Of a stretch of 6,358 nt of DNA, positions 1-6,234 are shown piece after piece. The DNA comes from Anaerolineae bacterium (GTDB lineage Bacteria; Chloroflexota; Anaerolineae; B4-G1), in the NCBI GenBank assembly GCA_027079895.1, contig JALWUZ010000273.1, positions 1 through 6,358 on the forward strand, written 5' to 3'. Numbering within the stretch: the stretch's first letter is position 1; each line of letters opens with the position of its first letter. A program made the position numbers and the translations under genes. Under the pieces are notes generated by a model. The model saw only the letters and a program-made list of their open reading frames with translations, had not been told where the DNA came from and did not search any database.

Positions 1-2
1 CC

Positions 3-506
3 TGCTTCCCCCCCTACCGCACCTACGCCCCCTGGGTCTGGACGCCGACGGTCAACTGGTCGCCGGAGGGAGAGTTCATCGTCACCACATTGCACGGCCC
101 CGCGCCCACCGGCGGCGACCCGGAGGACAGCCCGGTCTTCGACGTGTGGGCCATCCGCGCCGACGGCACCATCTCGGCGGTGCTGAGCAGCGCGGCCGGG
201 ATGTGGGCCGCGCCCCAGTACGCCCCCGTCGGCGGCCTGGTCGCCTTCGGACACGCCCGCAGCCCCTACGCCAGCCAGTCCGGCGGCTACGACCTGTACC
301 TGGTGGACCGGGACGGCTCCAACCACCGCCAACTCTTCCCCCCCGCCGATGAGATCGGGCTCGACTACCCGGAGATGGCCTGGTCGCCCCAGGGGGACAC
401 ACTGGCCGTCGTTTACCAGGGCAACCTCTACCTGCTCACCGTCGCCGACGGCGCGGTGAACCAGTTGACCGACGACGGCGGCGTGACCGCCGTCCGCTGG
501 CGCTGA
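3..506 (+). CDS. TolB/PD40-like beta-propeller protein, C-terminal part
   Basis: This is the last 167 codons of a gene that begins upstream; the frame is open from the window edge to TGA at 504-506. The translation shows repeated propeller-blade signatures: NWSPEGE at fragment residues 18-24, DLYLVDRDGSN at 97-107 and AWSPQGD at 126-132. Each is followed by short strands such as LAVVYQGNLYLLTV. This W-S-P-x-G-(D/E) plus 'D-L-Y-L-V-D-x-D-G' pattern is typical of PD40/TolB-type WD40-like repeats, which make beta-propellers that are often periplasmic or extracellular. No catalytic motif is visible, so it is probably a binding or scaffold protein. The fragment ends at VRWR, within a blade, as expected when the N-terminal strand closes the ring. 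The next gene starts 8 bases after its stop, suggesting co-transcription with the O-antigen ligase. The N-terminus and any signal peptide lie outside the window. The fold is fairly sure; the role is unknown. Confidence 0.8.
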   Translation, partial: CFPPYRTYAPWVWTPTVNWSPEGEFIVTTLHGPAPTGGDPEDSPVFDVWAIRADGTISAVLSSAAGMWAAPQYAPVGGLVAFGHARSPYASQSGGYDLYLVDRDGSNHRQLFPPADEIGLDYPEMAWSPQGDTLAVVYQGNLYLLTVADGAVNQLTDDGGVTAVRWR

Positions 507-514
507 ACGGCACT

Positions 515-2446
515 ATGGGCACGCTCCGCCTCCGTCGGCTGATATGGGTCAGCGGCCTGGTGCTCTGCTTGGCCGCGCTCGCCGCCCTGGGACTGGCCGA
601 ACGGTACGCGCCGCCGGCCGTCGAGACGACCTTCTACACCCCGGCGACCGGCACCGCCCGCTGGGAGGGCGCGTGGGAGTTCTCCCCCCTGGGGGCCGAC
701 CCCAGCGAGGGCGGCGGCGACCGCGTCACCATCCCGTTCACCGGCACCGCCTTCGCCCTGCGAGTGCGCCGGGGCCACTACCGGGGCTACTTTTACGTCA
801 CCGTTGACGGCGCGCCGGCCAACCGCCTGCCCCGCGACGAGCGCGGAGCCTACCTGGTGCTCACCTCCCCGGACTACGCGCCCCAAGTCGTCACCCTCCC
901 CGTCGCCGAGGGGCTGGACGACGGGCCGCACGTGGCGGTCGTCGTCGCCGAGCGCGGCTGGGACCAGTGGCCCCTCGTCGGCTGGGAAGTGCGGCGCGGC
1001 GACCCCTTCCCCTTCCGCCGCTGGCGCGAACCGGTGACGGCGGCGGCCCTGCTCTGCCTGGCGGGGCTGGCGGCGACCTGGCGGGCCGGCCCATCGCGGA
1101 CTGCCCCCCGCGCGGCCCGACGCGGATTCGCGGCCTGGCTGTGGCCGGCCGCCGTCCTGACACTGCTCACGTTCTACCTCTCGCCCTGGCCTGCGCTCAC
1201 CGCTGCGGCCGGACTCGCGCTGACCGGTCTCGTCCTCTGGCGGCTCGACCTGGGACTGGCCCTGGTCGCGGCGACCGCGCCGTTCTACCGCTACCCGCGC
1301 CCGCTCTGCGGCAAACGGTTCGCCCTGGCGGAGATCCTCGTCCTGCTCAGCCTGCTTTCCTGGGGACTGAGACAGGTCGGCGGCGGACGGTGGCGGGAGA
1401 CCCTCCGGCGGTGCAACGGGCTCGACTACGGAGTGCTGCTCTTCCTGCTGACCGCCGTCGCTGCGACCGCCTGGGCCGCACACCGGCACGTCGCCCTGCG
1501 GGAACTGCGGGTGATGATCGTCGAACCGGCCCTGTTCTACCTGATGGTGCGCACGGACGAGTCCCCCGTCTGGCCGCTGATAGACCTCTTCGTCCTGGGG
1601 GGCGTCCTGGTGGCCGTCGTCGGACTGGCGCAGTACGCGCTGGGGGTCAACATCATCACTGCCGAGGCCGGCTTCCGGCGGCTGCGCTCCGTCTACGGCT
1701 CGCCGAACAACGCCGGGCTCTACCTGGGACGGGTGCTGGCGGTGACGCTGGCGTTCGCCCTGTTCGGCACCGGCCGCCGCCGGGTCGCCTACGGCCTGGC
1801 CGTGCCGCCGGTGGGATTGGCCATCCTGCTCAGTTTCTCCAAAGGAGCGTTGCTTCTTGGCGTGCCGGTCTCGCTGCTGACGCTGGGCGCGTTGGCCGGT
1901 GGCCGCTGGCTGTGGGCCGCCCTGGGGACATTGGCCGCCGGAGCCGTCGCCGTCATCCCCCTGCTGCGCACCCCGCGCTTCGCCTCCCTCTTCGACCCGC
2001 ACCGGGGGACGACCTTCTTTCGCCTCCAACTCTGGCGGGCCGCGTGGGACATGTTCCGCGACCATCCCTGGCTGGGAGTCGGGCCGGACAACTTCCTGTA
2101 CCTCTACCGGAGCCGCTACATCCGACCGGCGGCCTGGCAAGAGCCGGATCTATCCCATCCCCACGACATCCTGCTCGACTTCGGCTGCCGCCTGGGGATT
2201 GCGGGGCTGGTCGCCGGGGCGTGGATGGAGACGGCCTTCTGGCGGCTGGCCCTGCCGCTCCGCCGTCTGCCGGAGCCGAACCGGCGGGCCCTCGCGCTCG
2301 GACTGATGAGTTCGATGGCCGGCTTCCTGGCGCACGGCCTGGTGGACGCCTCATACTTCGTCATTGACCTGGCTTTCGCCTTCGCCCTGACGCTGGGACT
2401 CGTCCAGCGTCTGGCGGCGGACGGCACCGATTACAGAGAGGAGTGA
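515..2446 (+). CDS. O-antigen ligase/polymerase family membrane protein (Wzy_C) with extra N-terminal extracytoplasmic domain
   Basis: This 643-residue polytopic membrane protein is of the WaaL/Wzy glycosyltransferase-C type. Such proteins join or polymerise lipid-linked glycans on the outer face of the cytoplasmic membrane. Residues 9-28 form a basic-flanked signal anchor. Residues about 34-165 are hydrophilic and beta-rich, with a WEGAWEFSP start, an FTGTAFAL strand and VTVDGAPANR, and resemble a carbohydrate-binding-like beta-sandwich. From about residue 173 there are many membrane spans (for example 173-190, 246-258, 270-285, 304-322, 353-376, 404-418, 425-442, 465-483, 559-575 and 613-630). 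Family signatures are YGSPNNAG at 394-401, LSFSKGA at 439-445, and RLQLWRAAWDMF then DHPWLGVGPDNF between 503 and 527. SHPHDILLDFG follows at 547-557 and HGLVDASYF at 607-615. The conserved Arg503 and His548/His550 fit the loop implicated in catalysis in WaaL. Ligase and polymerase cannot be told apart by sequence here. The ATG at 515 has no clear Shine-Dalgarno, so translation may be coupled to the preceding gene. Confidence 0.85.
   Translation: MGTLRLRRLIWVSGLVLCLAALAALGLAERYAPPAVETTFYTPATGTARWEGAWEFSPLGADPSEGGGDRVTIPFTGTAFALRVRRGHYRGYFYVTVDGAPANRLPRDERGAYLVLTSPDYAPQVVTLPVAEGLDDGPHVAVVVAERGWDQWPLVGWEVRRGDPFPFRRWREPVTAAALLCLAGLAATWRAGPSRTAPRAARRGFAAWLWPAAVLTLLTFYLSPWPALTAAAGLALTGLVLWRLDLGLALVAATAPFYRYPRPLCGKRFALAEILVLLSLLSWGLRQVGGGRWRETLRRCNGLDYGVLLFLLTAVAATAWAAHRHVALRELRVMIVEPALFYLMVRTDESPVWPLIDLFVLGGVLVAVVGLAQYALGVNIITAEAGFRRLRSVYGSPNNAGLYLGRVLAVTLAFALFGTGRRRVAYGLAVPPVGLAILLSFSKGALLLGVPVSLLTLGALAGGRWLWAALGTLAAGAVAVIPLLRTPRFASLFDPHRGTTFFRLQLWRAAWDMFRDHPWLGVGPDNFLYLYRSRYIRPAAWQEPDLSHPHDILLDFGCRLGIAGLVAGAWMETAFWRLALPLRRLPEPNRRALALGLMSSMAGFLAHGLVDASYFVIDLAFAFALTLGLVQRLAADGTDYREE
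2438..2443 (+). promoter_or_regulatory. Ribosome binding site setting the start of the DUF4230 gene
   Basis: GAGGAG lies inside the last codons of the upstream ligase gene, five bases before ATG at 2449. It overlaps the alternative in-frame GTG at 2443, so it supports the ATG and argues against the GTG as start. Because it lies within the upstream coding region, translation of the two genes is likely coupled. Confidence 0.7.
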
Positions 2447-2448
2447 CT

Positions 2449-3144
2449 ATGGACACCAAAAGCGGCTTTGGACTCAACACCATCTTGCTCATCCTGGTCT
2501 TCATCGCCCTGCTCGTCCTCATCATCGGCGGATTCGGGCTCGCCAGCACCCTGCGGCAACTGACGAACCCGCTGACCGAGGCTCAGCAGGAGTTCGAGCG
2601 GCAGGTCGAGGAGATCACCAACCCTACCCCGACGGTCATCCCCGACCCCATCACCATCGTCCACGAGATCAGCAGCCTCAGCCGGTTGGAGACCGCCTCG
2701 TACACCATCGAGAAAGTCATCACCGCCGAATCGGGACAAGGCCCGTTCGCCTTCCTCTTCGGCGACCAACTGATCCTCGTCGCGCACGGGCAGGTCATCG
2801 CCGGGGTGGATTTGAGCAAAATGCAGGCCGATGACATCGTCGTCGCCGAGGACGGCAAAGTGTTCGTGACCCTGCCCCCGGCGGAAGTCCTGGTCGTCGC
2901 CCTGGACAACCAGAAATCCTACATCTTCGACCGGGATACCGGCCTCATCGGGATGAACCCGGCGTTGGAGACGGAGGCCCGCCGCGCCGCCGAACAGGCC
3001 ATCCTCGACGCCGCGCTGGAGGACGGCATACTCGACATGGCCCAGCGGAACGCCGAGACCTACATCCGCCAACTGATCATCGCGCTGGGCTTCCGGGAGG
3101 TCATCTTCACCGCCCCCTCTCCGACCCCGACCCCGGCCAACTGA
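2449..3144 (+). CDS. DUF4230-family membrane-anchored protein
   Basis: This 231-residue protein has one strongly hydrophobic N-terminal span at residues about 10-33 (TILLILVFIALLVLIIGGFG). A charged, probably helical stretch follows at 40-56, and then an extracytoplasmic domain. The domain reads as DUF4230: a strand-rich core (VHEISSLSRLETASYTIEKV at 71-90), a central section (LILVAHGQVIAGVDLSKM, 108-125), 'VFVTLPPAEVL' at 138-148, and a helical C-terminus ending in NAETYIRQLIIALGFREVIF at 201-220. The family has no established biochemical function that I know of. The protein ends in a short PSPTPTPAN tail, a low-complexity style common in Chloroflexota exported proteins. The start is ATG 2449, chosen over GTG 2443 because of the GAGGAG five bases upstream. 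It begins 2 bases after the ligase stop and ends 3 bases before truD, so it is very likely in the same transcript. The family call is from memory of the pattern; the function is unknown. Confidence 0.8.
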   Translation: MDTKSGFGLNTILLILVFIALLVLIIGGFGLASTLRQLTNPLTEAQQEFERQVEEITNPTPTVIPDPITIVHEISSLSRLETASYTIEKVITAESGQGPFAFLFGDQLILVAHGQVIAGVDLSKMQADDIVVAEDGKVFVTLPPAEVLVVALDNQKSYIFDRDTGLIGMNPALETEARRAAEQAILDAALEDGILDMAQRNAETYIRQLIIALGFREVIFTAPSPTPTPAN

Positions 3145-3147
3145 CCA

Positions 3148-4317
3148 ATGCGCTACAAAGTCCGGCCGGCCGATTTCCGCGTCGAAGAGCAGGTGCGGCT
3201 CCCGCCGGACGACCGCGGGCCCTTCGCCGTCTATCGGGTGCGGAAGCGGGGGGTGACGACGCCGACGGTACGGGCGCGGCTGGCCGCCCGGCTGGGAGTG
3301 CCGCAGCGGGCCGTCGCCTTCCCCGCCCTCAAGGACAAAGTGGCCGTCGCCGTCCAACATGCGACGGTGCGCGGCGGCGGCCCGCGCCGCGTGACCGGCC
3401 CGGGCTTCACGGCGGAGCGGGTCGCCTGGCTCTCCCGCCCGCTGACCCCTGGGGACATCGTCGCCAACCGGTTCGCGCTGACGCTGCGGGATATGACGGC
3501 GGCGGAAGCGGCCGCCGTGTCCCGTCGGATGGAGCACCTGGGGGTGAACGGGCTGCCCAACTACTTCGACCGGCAGCGGTTCGGCTCGTTCGCCCTGGAC
3601 GAGCCAGACGCGCCGCCCATCGGCAAACTCATCCTGCGCCGGGACGCCGAAAACGCCCTGCGGGTCTACCTCACCCGTCCCGCCGTCGGCGACCCGCCGG
3701 AGGTGGTGCGGTTCAAGCGGTTCGCCGCCGACCACTGGCCCGATTGGGAGGCCCTCTTCGCGGCGGCTCCGCGCCCGTCCAACTACCGCTCCGTACTCAC
3801 CTACTTGCGCGACCATCCGCACCCCTCGGAGACCACCTACCGCCGGGCCCTCGACCTGATTACCCGCCGTCTGCTCAGCCTCCACCTGGCCGCCTACCAA
3901 TCGCTGCTCTGGAACCGCATCGCCGGGCGGTACCTGACGGCCGTCCTGGGGGAGCCGCCGTCGGAAATCGAGATCGCCGGAGAGCGACTGCCGCTCCATC
4001 GCGCTGCCCCCGGCCTCGCCGACGACCTGCCGCTGCCCGGCCACCGCGCCGTCTACCGGCCGGAGGTGGCGCAGATCGTGGCCCGCGTCCTGGCCGAAGA
4101 GGGGTTCGAGTTGCGCGACCTCAAGGCCCGCATCCTGAAGAACGCCTACCTGCCACGTGGCAGCCGGGCGGTGTGGCTGCGTCCTTTGGGGATGAGCGTC
4201 TCAGCGCCGTCGCCGGATGAGTTGTTCATCGGACGCTGGCAACTGGATGTCGCTTTCACCCTCCCGCGCGGAAGTTACGGCACGCTGGTACTGCGGGCGG
4301 CCGGCGGCGGGGACTGA
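3148..4317 (+). CDS. truD: tRNA pseudouridine(13) synthase TruD
   Basis: TruD isomerises uridine 13 of tRNA to pseudouridine in the cytoplasm. The 389-residue product is in the normal size range for the family. It starts with the N-terminal signature PADFRVEE (residues 7-14). The catalytic motif is ALKDKVAV (60-67), in which Asp63 corresponds to the nucleophilic Asp of the E. coli GLKD motif. The diagnostic GLPNYFDRQRFGS is at 135-147, and E. coli-type proteins have VPNYFG.QRFG here. A helical TRUD insertion domain follows, with LAAYQSLLWNRIAGRYL at 247-263. The protein ends with the conserved LPRGSYGTLVLR at 372-383. All expected key residues are present, so it should be active. ATG 3148 lies 3 bases after the upstream stop with no convincing Shine-Dalgarno, pointing to coupled translation. 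It is the last gene of the first cluster. Its association with envelope genes is odd functionally and may reflect simple read-through packing. Confidence 0.95.
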   Translation: MRYKVRPADFRVEEQVRLPPDDRGPFAVYRVRKRGVTTPTVRARLAARLGVPQRAVAFPALKDKVAVAVQHATVRGGGPRRVTGPGFTAERVAWLSRPLTPGDIVANRFALTLRDMTAAEAAAVSRRMEHLGVNGLPNYFDRQRFGSFALDEPDAPPIGKLILRRDAENALRVYLTRPAVGDPPEVVRFKRFAADHWPDWEALFAAAPRPSNYRSVLTYLRDHPHPSETTYRRALDLITRRLLSLHLAAYQSLLWNRIAGRYLTAVLGEPPSEIEIAGERLPLHRAAPGLADDLPLPGHRAVYRPEVAQIVARVLAEEGFELRDLKARILKNAYLPRGSRAVWLRPLGMSVSAPSPDELFIGRWQLDVAFTLPRGSYGTLVLRAAGGGD

Positions 4318-4340
4318 CCCGCGAACCGCCCCCGCCTTTT
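4306..4340 (+). terminator. Weak candidate intrinsic terminator after truD
   Basis: GGCGGGG (4306-4312) can pair perfectly with CCCCGCC (4330-4336), giving a 7-bp all-GC stem with a 17-base loop, followed by TTTT (4337-4340). The stem overlaps the truD stop codon. The large loop and the short T tract make this weak, and GC-only arms of this length arise easily by chance in such DNA. Confidence 0.25.
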
Positions 4341-4348
4341 CCATCAAG

Positions 4349-4379
4349 GGGTAGGCGATGGCATTGCCATCGCCTACCC
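4349..4379. repeat. Perfect intergenic palindrome (14-bp arms, 3-base centre)
   Basis: GGGTAGGCGATGGC (4349-4362) is exactly inverted as GCCATCGCCTACCC (4366-4379) around ATT. It would form a very stable hairpin in RNA or a cruciform in DNA. No T run follows on the + strand and no A run precedes it, so it is not a standard intrinsic terminator. It lies between the truD end and the leuC promoter, finishing 8 bases before the -35 element. It could be a dispersed intergenic palindromic repeat of the GTAGG...CCTAC style, a processing or protective hairpin for the truD transcript, or a protein-binding site for leuC. One copy alone cannot decide. Confidence 0.85.
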
Positions 4380-4408
4380 ATCCGCGCTTGCCAGCAGCGG
4401 GGCGATGG
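4354..4408 (+). promoter_or_regulatory. Recurring GGCGATGG half-site around the leuC promoter
   Basis: The 8-mer GGCGATGG occurs at 4354-4361, inverted as CCATCGCC at 4367-4374, and again in direct orientation at 4401-4408 inside the -35/-10 spacer. Two copies belong to the palindrome. The third, 47 bases from the first, is independent of it. Such an arrangement could be an operator, but the regulator is unknown and chance in GC-rich DNA is possible. Confidence 0.3.
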
Positions 4409-4416
4409 AGTACAAT
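4388..4416 (+). promoter_or_regulatory. Predicted sigma70-type promoter for leuCD
   Basis: TTGCCA (4388-4393) and TACAAT (4411-4416) each match five of six consensus bases and are separated by the ideal 17 bases. This stands out against the GC-rich background. Transcription would begin near 4423-4426, giving a leader of only about 30 bases before leuC. That leaves no room for a leader-peptide attenuator or T-box, so any control would act at the promoter itself. No extended -10 TG is present. Confidence 0.65.
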
Positions 4417-4435
4417 TGGCCTCGCAGAAGTCACG

Positions 4436-4442
4436 AAGGAGG
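4436..4442 (+). promoter_or_regulatory. Ribosome binding site setting the leuC start
   Basis: AAGGAGG is a near-perfect Shine-Dalgarno sequence lying 11 bases before ATG 4454. The spacing is slightly long, but there is no nearer ATG, GTG or TTG in frame. It rules out the upstream in-frame ATG at 4358, which would sit before the predicted promoter. Confidence 0.7.
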
Positions 4443-4453
4443 CTAAGATCGCT

Positions 4454-5707
4454 ATGGGTCACACGTTCGCCGAGAAAATCCTGGCACGGAAGGCCGGGCT
4501 GGAGGAAGTCGTCCCCGGCCAGATCGTCGAAGTCACCCCGGACGCCGCGCTGAGCCACGATAACACCGCCCCCATCTCCAAAATCTTCCGCTCCATCGGC
4601 GTCGAACGGGTCGCGCGGCCGGACATCCACGTCGTCGTGCTCGACCACGCCACCCCCGCGCCCACCACCAAACACGCCCAGAACCACAAAGTCATCCGGG
4701 AGTTCGTGGCGGAGCAGGGCATCACCCACTTCTACGACGTAGGGCGCGGAGTCTGCCACCAGGTGCTGGCCGAGGAGGGATTCGCCCTGCCCGGCACGCT
4801 CATCGTCGGCTCCGACTCCCACACCCCCACCGCCGGAGCCTTCGGCGCCTTCGCGGCCGGCATCGGGCGGAGCGAGATGGCGGTCATCATGGCGACGGGC
4901 CGCATCTGGCTGCGGGTCCCGGAGAGCCTGAAAATCGTCGTCCACGGGCAACTGCGGGAGGGAGTCACGTCGAAAGACCTCGCCCTGCACGTCATCGGCG
5001 ACCTGGGGGCCGACGGCGCACTCTACCAATCGGTCGAGTGGAGCGGGGAGGCCATCGAAGCCCTCGACGTGGAGGCGCGGATGACGATCCCCAACCTGAT
5101 GGCGGAGATGGGCGCCAAGAACGCCTACATCCCCCCGGACGAGAAGACGGTCGCCTGGCTGCGAGGACGCGCCCGCCGCCCCTATGAGGCGCTCTACCCG
5201 GACCACGACGCCGAGTATCAGCGGGTGGTTGAGTACGACGCCGGGGACATCGAGCCGGTCGTCGCCAAGCCGCACACGGTGGACAACGTCGTCCCGCTGC
5301 GGGAGGTCGCCGGGACGCCTATCAACCAGGCGTTCCTGGGCACCTGCACCAACGGGCGGCTCTCCGACCTGGCCCAGGCGGCGCAAGTGCTGGAAGGCCG
5401 TCAACTGCACCCCGGCGTGCGGCTCGTGGTCATCCCGGCCTCCTCCCAAGTCTACCTGGACGCGCTGGAGGCCGGATACATCCGTACCTTCGTCGAGGCC
5501 GGGGCGGTGGTCGAAAGTCCCGGCTGCGGCCCCTGCATGGGCAATCACATGGGCGTGCCCGCCGAGGGGGAAGTGACCATCAGCACCGCCAACCGGAACT
5601 TCCGCGGGCGGATGGGCACCAAAGAGAGCGAAATCTACCTCGCCAGCCCGTTGGTCGTCGCCGCCAGCGCGGTAGCGGGGTACATCGTGCATCCGCAAGA
5701 CCTGTAG
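4454..5707 (+). CDS. leuC: 3-isopropylmalate dehydratase large subunit (archaeal-type LeuC / homoaconitase-like)
   Basis: This is the large subunit of a heterodimeric aconitase-family hydro-lyase. Its likely role is isomerising 2-isopropylmalate to 3-isopropylmalate in leucine synthesis. The 417 residues match the short archaeal/clostridial subtype rather than the roughly 466-residue E. coli form. The start MGHTFAEKILARKAG is characteristic of the family. Other signatures are LDHATPAP (63-70), GSDSHTPTAGAFG (119-131), GTCTNGR (296-302), GCGPCMG (357-363) and NRNFRGRMG (380-388). Cys298, Cys358 and Cys361 are the three expected ligands of the [4Fe-4S] cluster, so the protein appears intact. 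ATG 4454 is chosen from the Shine-Dalgarno and family alignment; the frame is open back to 4358, but that extension spans the predicted promoter. leuD follows after 23 bases, making a two-subunit operon. Because this subtype also includes homoaconitases and other hydro-lyases, and no leuA or leuB is in view, the isopropylmalate assignment is likely but not proven. Confidence 0.9.
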   Translation: MGHTFAEKILARKAGLEEVVPGQIVEVTPDAALSHDNTAPISKIFRSIGVERVARPDIHVVVLDHATPAPTTKHAQNHKVIREFVAEQGITHFYDVGRGVCHQVLAEEGFALPGTLIVGSDSHTPTAGAFGAFAAGIGRSEMAVIMATGRIWLRVPESLKIVVHGQLREGVTSKDLALHVIGDLGADGALYQSVEWSGEAIEALDVEARMTIPNLMAEMGAKNAYIPPDEKTVAWLRGRARRPYEALYPDHDAEYQRVVEYDAGDIEPVVAKPHTVDNVVPLREVAGTPINQAFLGTCTNGRLSDLAQAAQVLEGRQLHPGVRLVVIPASSQVYLDALEAGYIRTFVEAGAVVESPGCGPCMGNHMGVPAEGEVTISTANRNFRGRMGTKESEIYLASPLVVAASAVAGYIVHPQDL

Positions 5708-5730
5708 CGCAGATTCGACGAGGAAGCGAA

Positions 5731-6228
5731 ATGGCAATCAAAGGCAGAGTTTGGAAATACGGTGATGACGTCAACACCGACGTGATCTTCCCCGGCAAGT
5801 ACACCTACACCGTCAGCGACCCGGCGGAGATGGGGGAGCACGCCCTGGAAGACCTCGACCCGGAGTTCCGTTTCAAAGTCCGGCCCGGCGATGTCATCGT
5901 CGCCGGAAAGAATTTCGGCTGCGGCAGTTCCCGCGAGCAGGCCGTCACCTGCCTGGTGTCCAAACAGGTGGGGGCGATCATCGCCAAATCCTTCGCCCGC
6001 ATCTACTACCGCAACTGCATCAACAACGCCCTCCCCGCCATCACCTGCCCGGAGGCGGTGGACGCGCTGGAGGACGGCGACGAGGTCGAGGTTGACCTGG
6101 AAGCCGGAGAAATCCGCAGCGGAGGCCGGACGTTCACCTTCCCGCCGCTGCCGGAGGCGGTGATGGGCATCTTCGAGGCCGGCGGGCTGATTCCCTACAC
6201 CCGCCGCCGCCTGGGAATCGAGGAGTAA
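5731..6228 (+). CDS. leuD: 3-isopropylmalate dehydratase small subunit (archaeal-type LeuD)
   Basis: This is the small, swivelling subunit that partners LeuC and supplies substrate-recognition residues. At 165 residues it matches the short archaeal/clostridial type (E. coli LeuD is about 201). Family signatures are NTDVIFPGKY (15-24), GKNFGCGSSREQA (59-71), with the conserved GSSRE active-site segment, and IIAKSFARIYYRNCINNALP (83-102). The end, GLIPYTRRRLG, is normal. The start ATG 5731 is preceded by GAGGAA five bases upstream and lies 23 bases after the leuC stop. The loop after PGK reads YTYT (24-27). The equivalent loop is Y-L-(R/N)-T-like in the isopropylmalate enzymes I recall, so two positions differ and the substrate could be another 2-hydroxy-acid such as homocitrate or a dimethylmalate. 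Leucine biosynthesis remains the best guess, with the large subunit immediately upstream. Confidence 0.88.
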   Translation: MAIKGRVWKYGDDVNTDVIFPGKYTYTVSDPAEMGEHALEDLDPEFRFKVRPGDVIVAGKNFGCGSSREQAVTCLVSKQVGAIIAKSFARIYYRNCINNALPAITCPEAVDALEDGDEVEVDLEAGEIRSGGRTFTFPPLPEAVMGIFEAGGLIPYTRRRLGIEE

Positions 6229-6234
6229 GCGTCG

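Noticed and set aside
90..92. TTG at 90 as the start of the first gene.
   Set aside because: The frame stays open to the window edge and already encodes an upstream propeller blade (NWSPEGE), so the gene starts outside the window.
428..2140. 570-codon open frame on the - strand opposite the ligase gene.
   Set aside because: It mirrors the strong ligase gene, its translation is low-complexity Arg/Gly/Gln/Pro-rich with no domain pattern, and such antisense frames are expected where third codon positions are G or C.
967..2367. 466-codon open frame on the + strand overlapping the ligase gene in another frame.
   Set aside because: The translation is Arg/Pro/Ala/Gly-rich with no membrane spans or motifs, while the competing frame carries all Wzy_C signatures.
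2443..2448. GTG start two codons upstream for the DUF4230 gene.
   Set aside because: It overlaps the GAGGAG ribosome binding site that properly serves ATG 2449.
2431..4044. 537-codon open frame on the - strand opposite the DUF4230 gene and truD.
   Set aside because: It spans two well-supported genes plus their junctions, has no recognisable motif, and is a GC-bias shadow.
4358..4453. N-terminal extension of leuC from the in-frame ATG at 4358.
   Set aside because: It would begin inside the palindrome and before the predicted promoter, lacks a ribosome binding site, and adds residues not found in the family.
4417..4453. Leucine leader peptide, T-box or riboswitch controlling leuC.
   Set aside because: The predicted leader is only about 30 bases and shows no Leu-codon run, T-box motif or alternative hairpins.
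4256..5737. 493-codon open frame on the - strand opposite leuC.
   Set aside because: It lies against a textbook leuC, runs through the intergenic palindrome, and shows only Gly/Asp/Arg/Val-rich composition.
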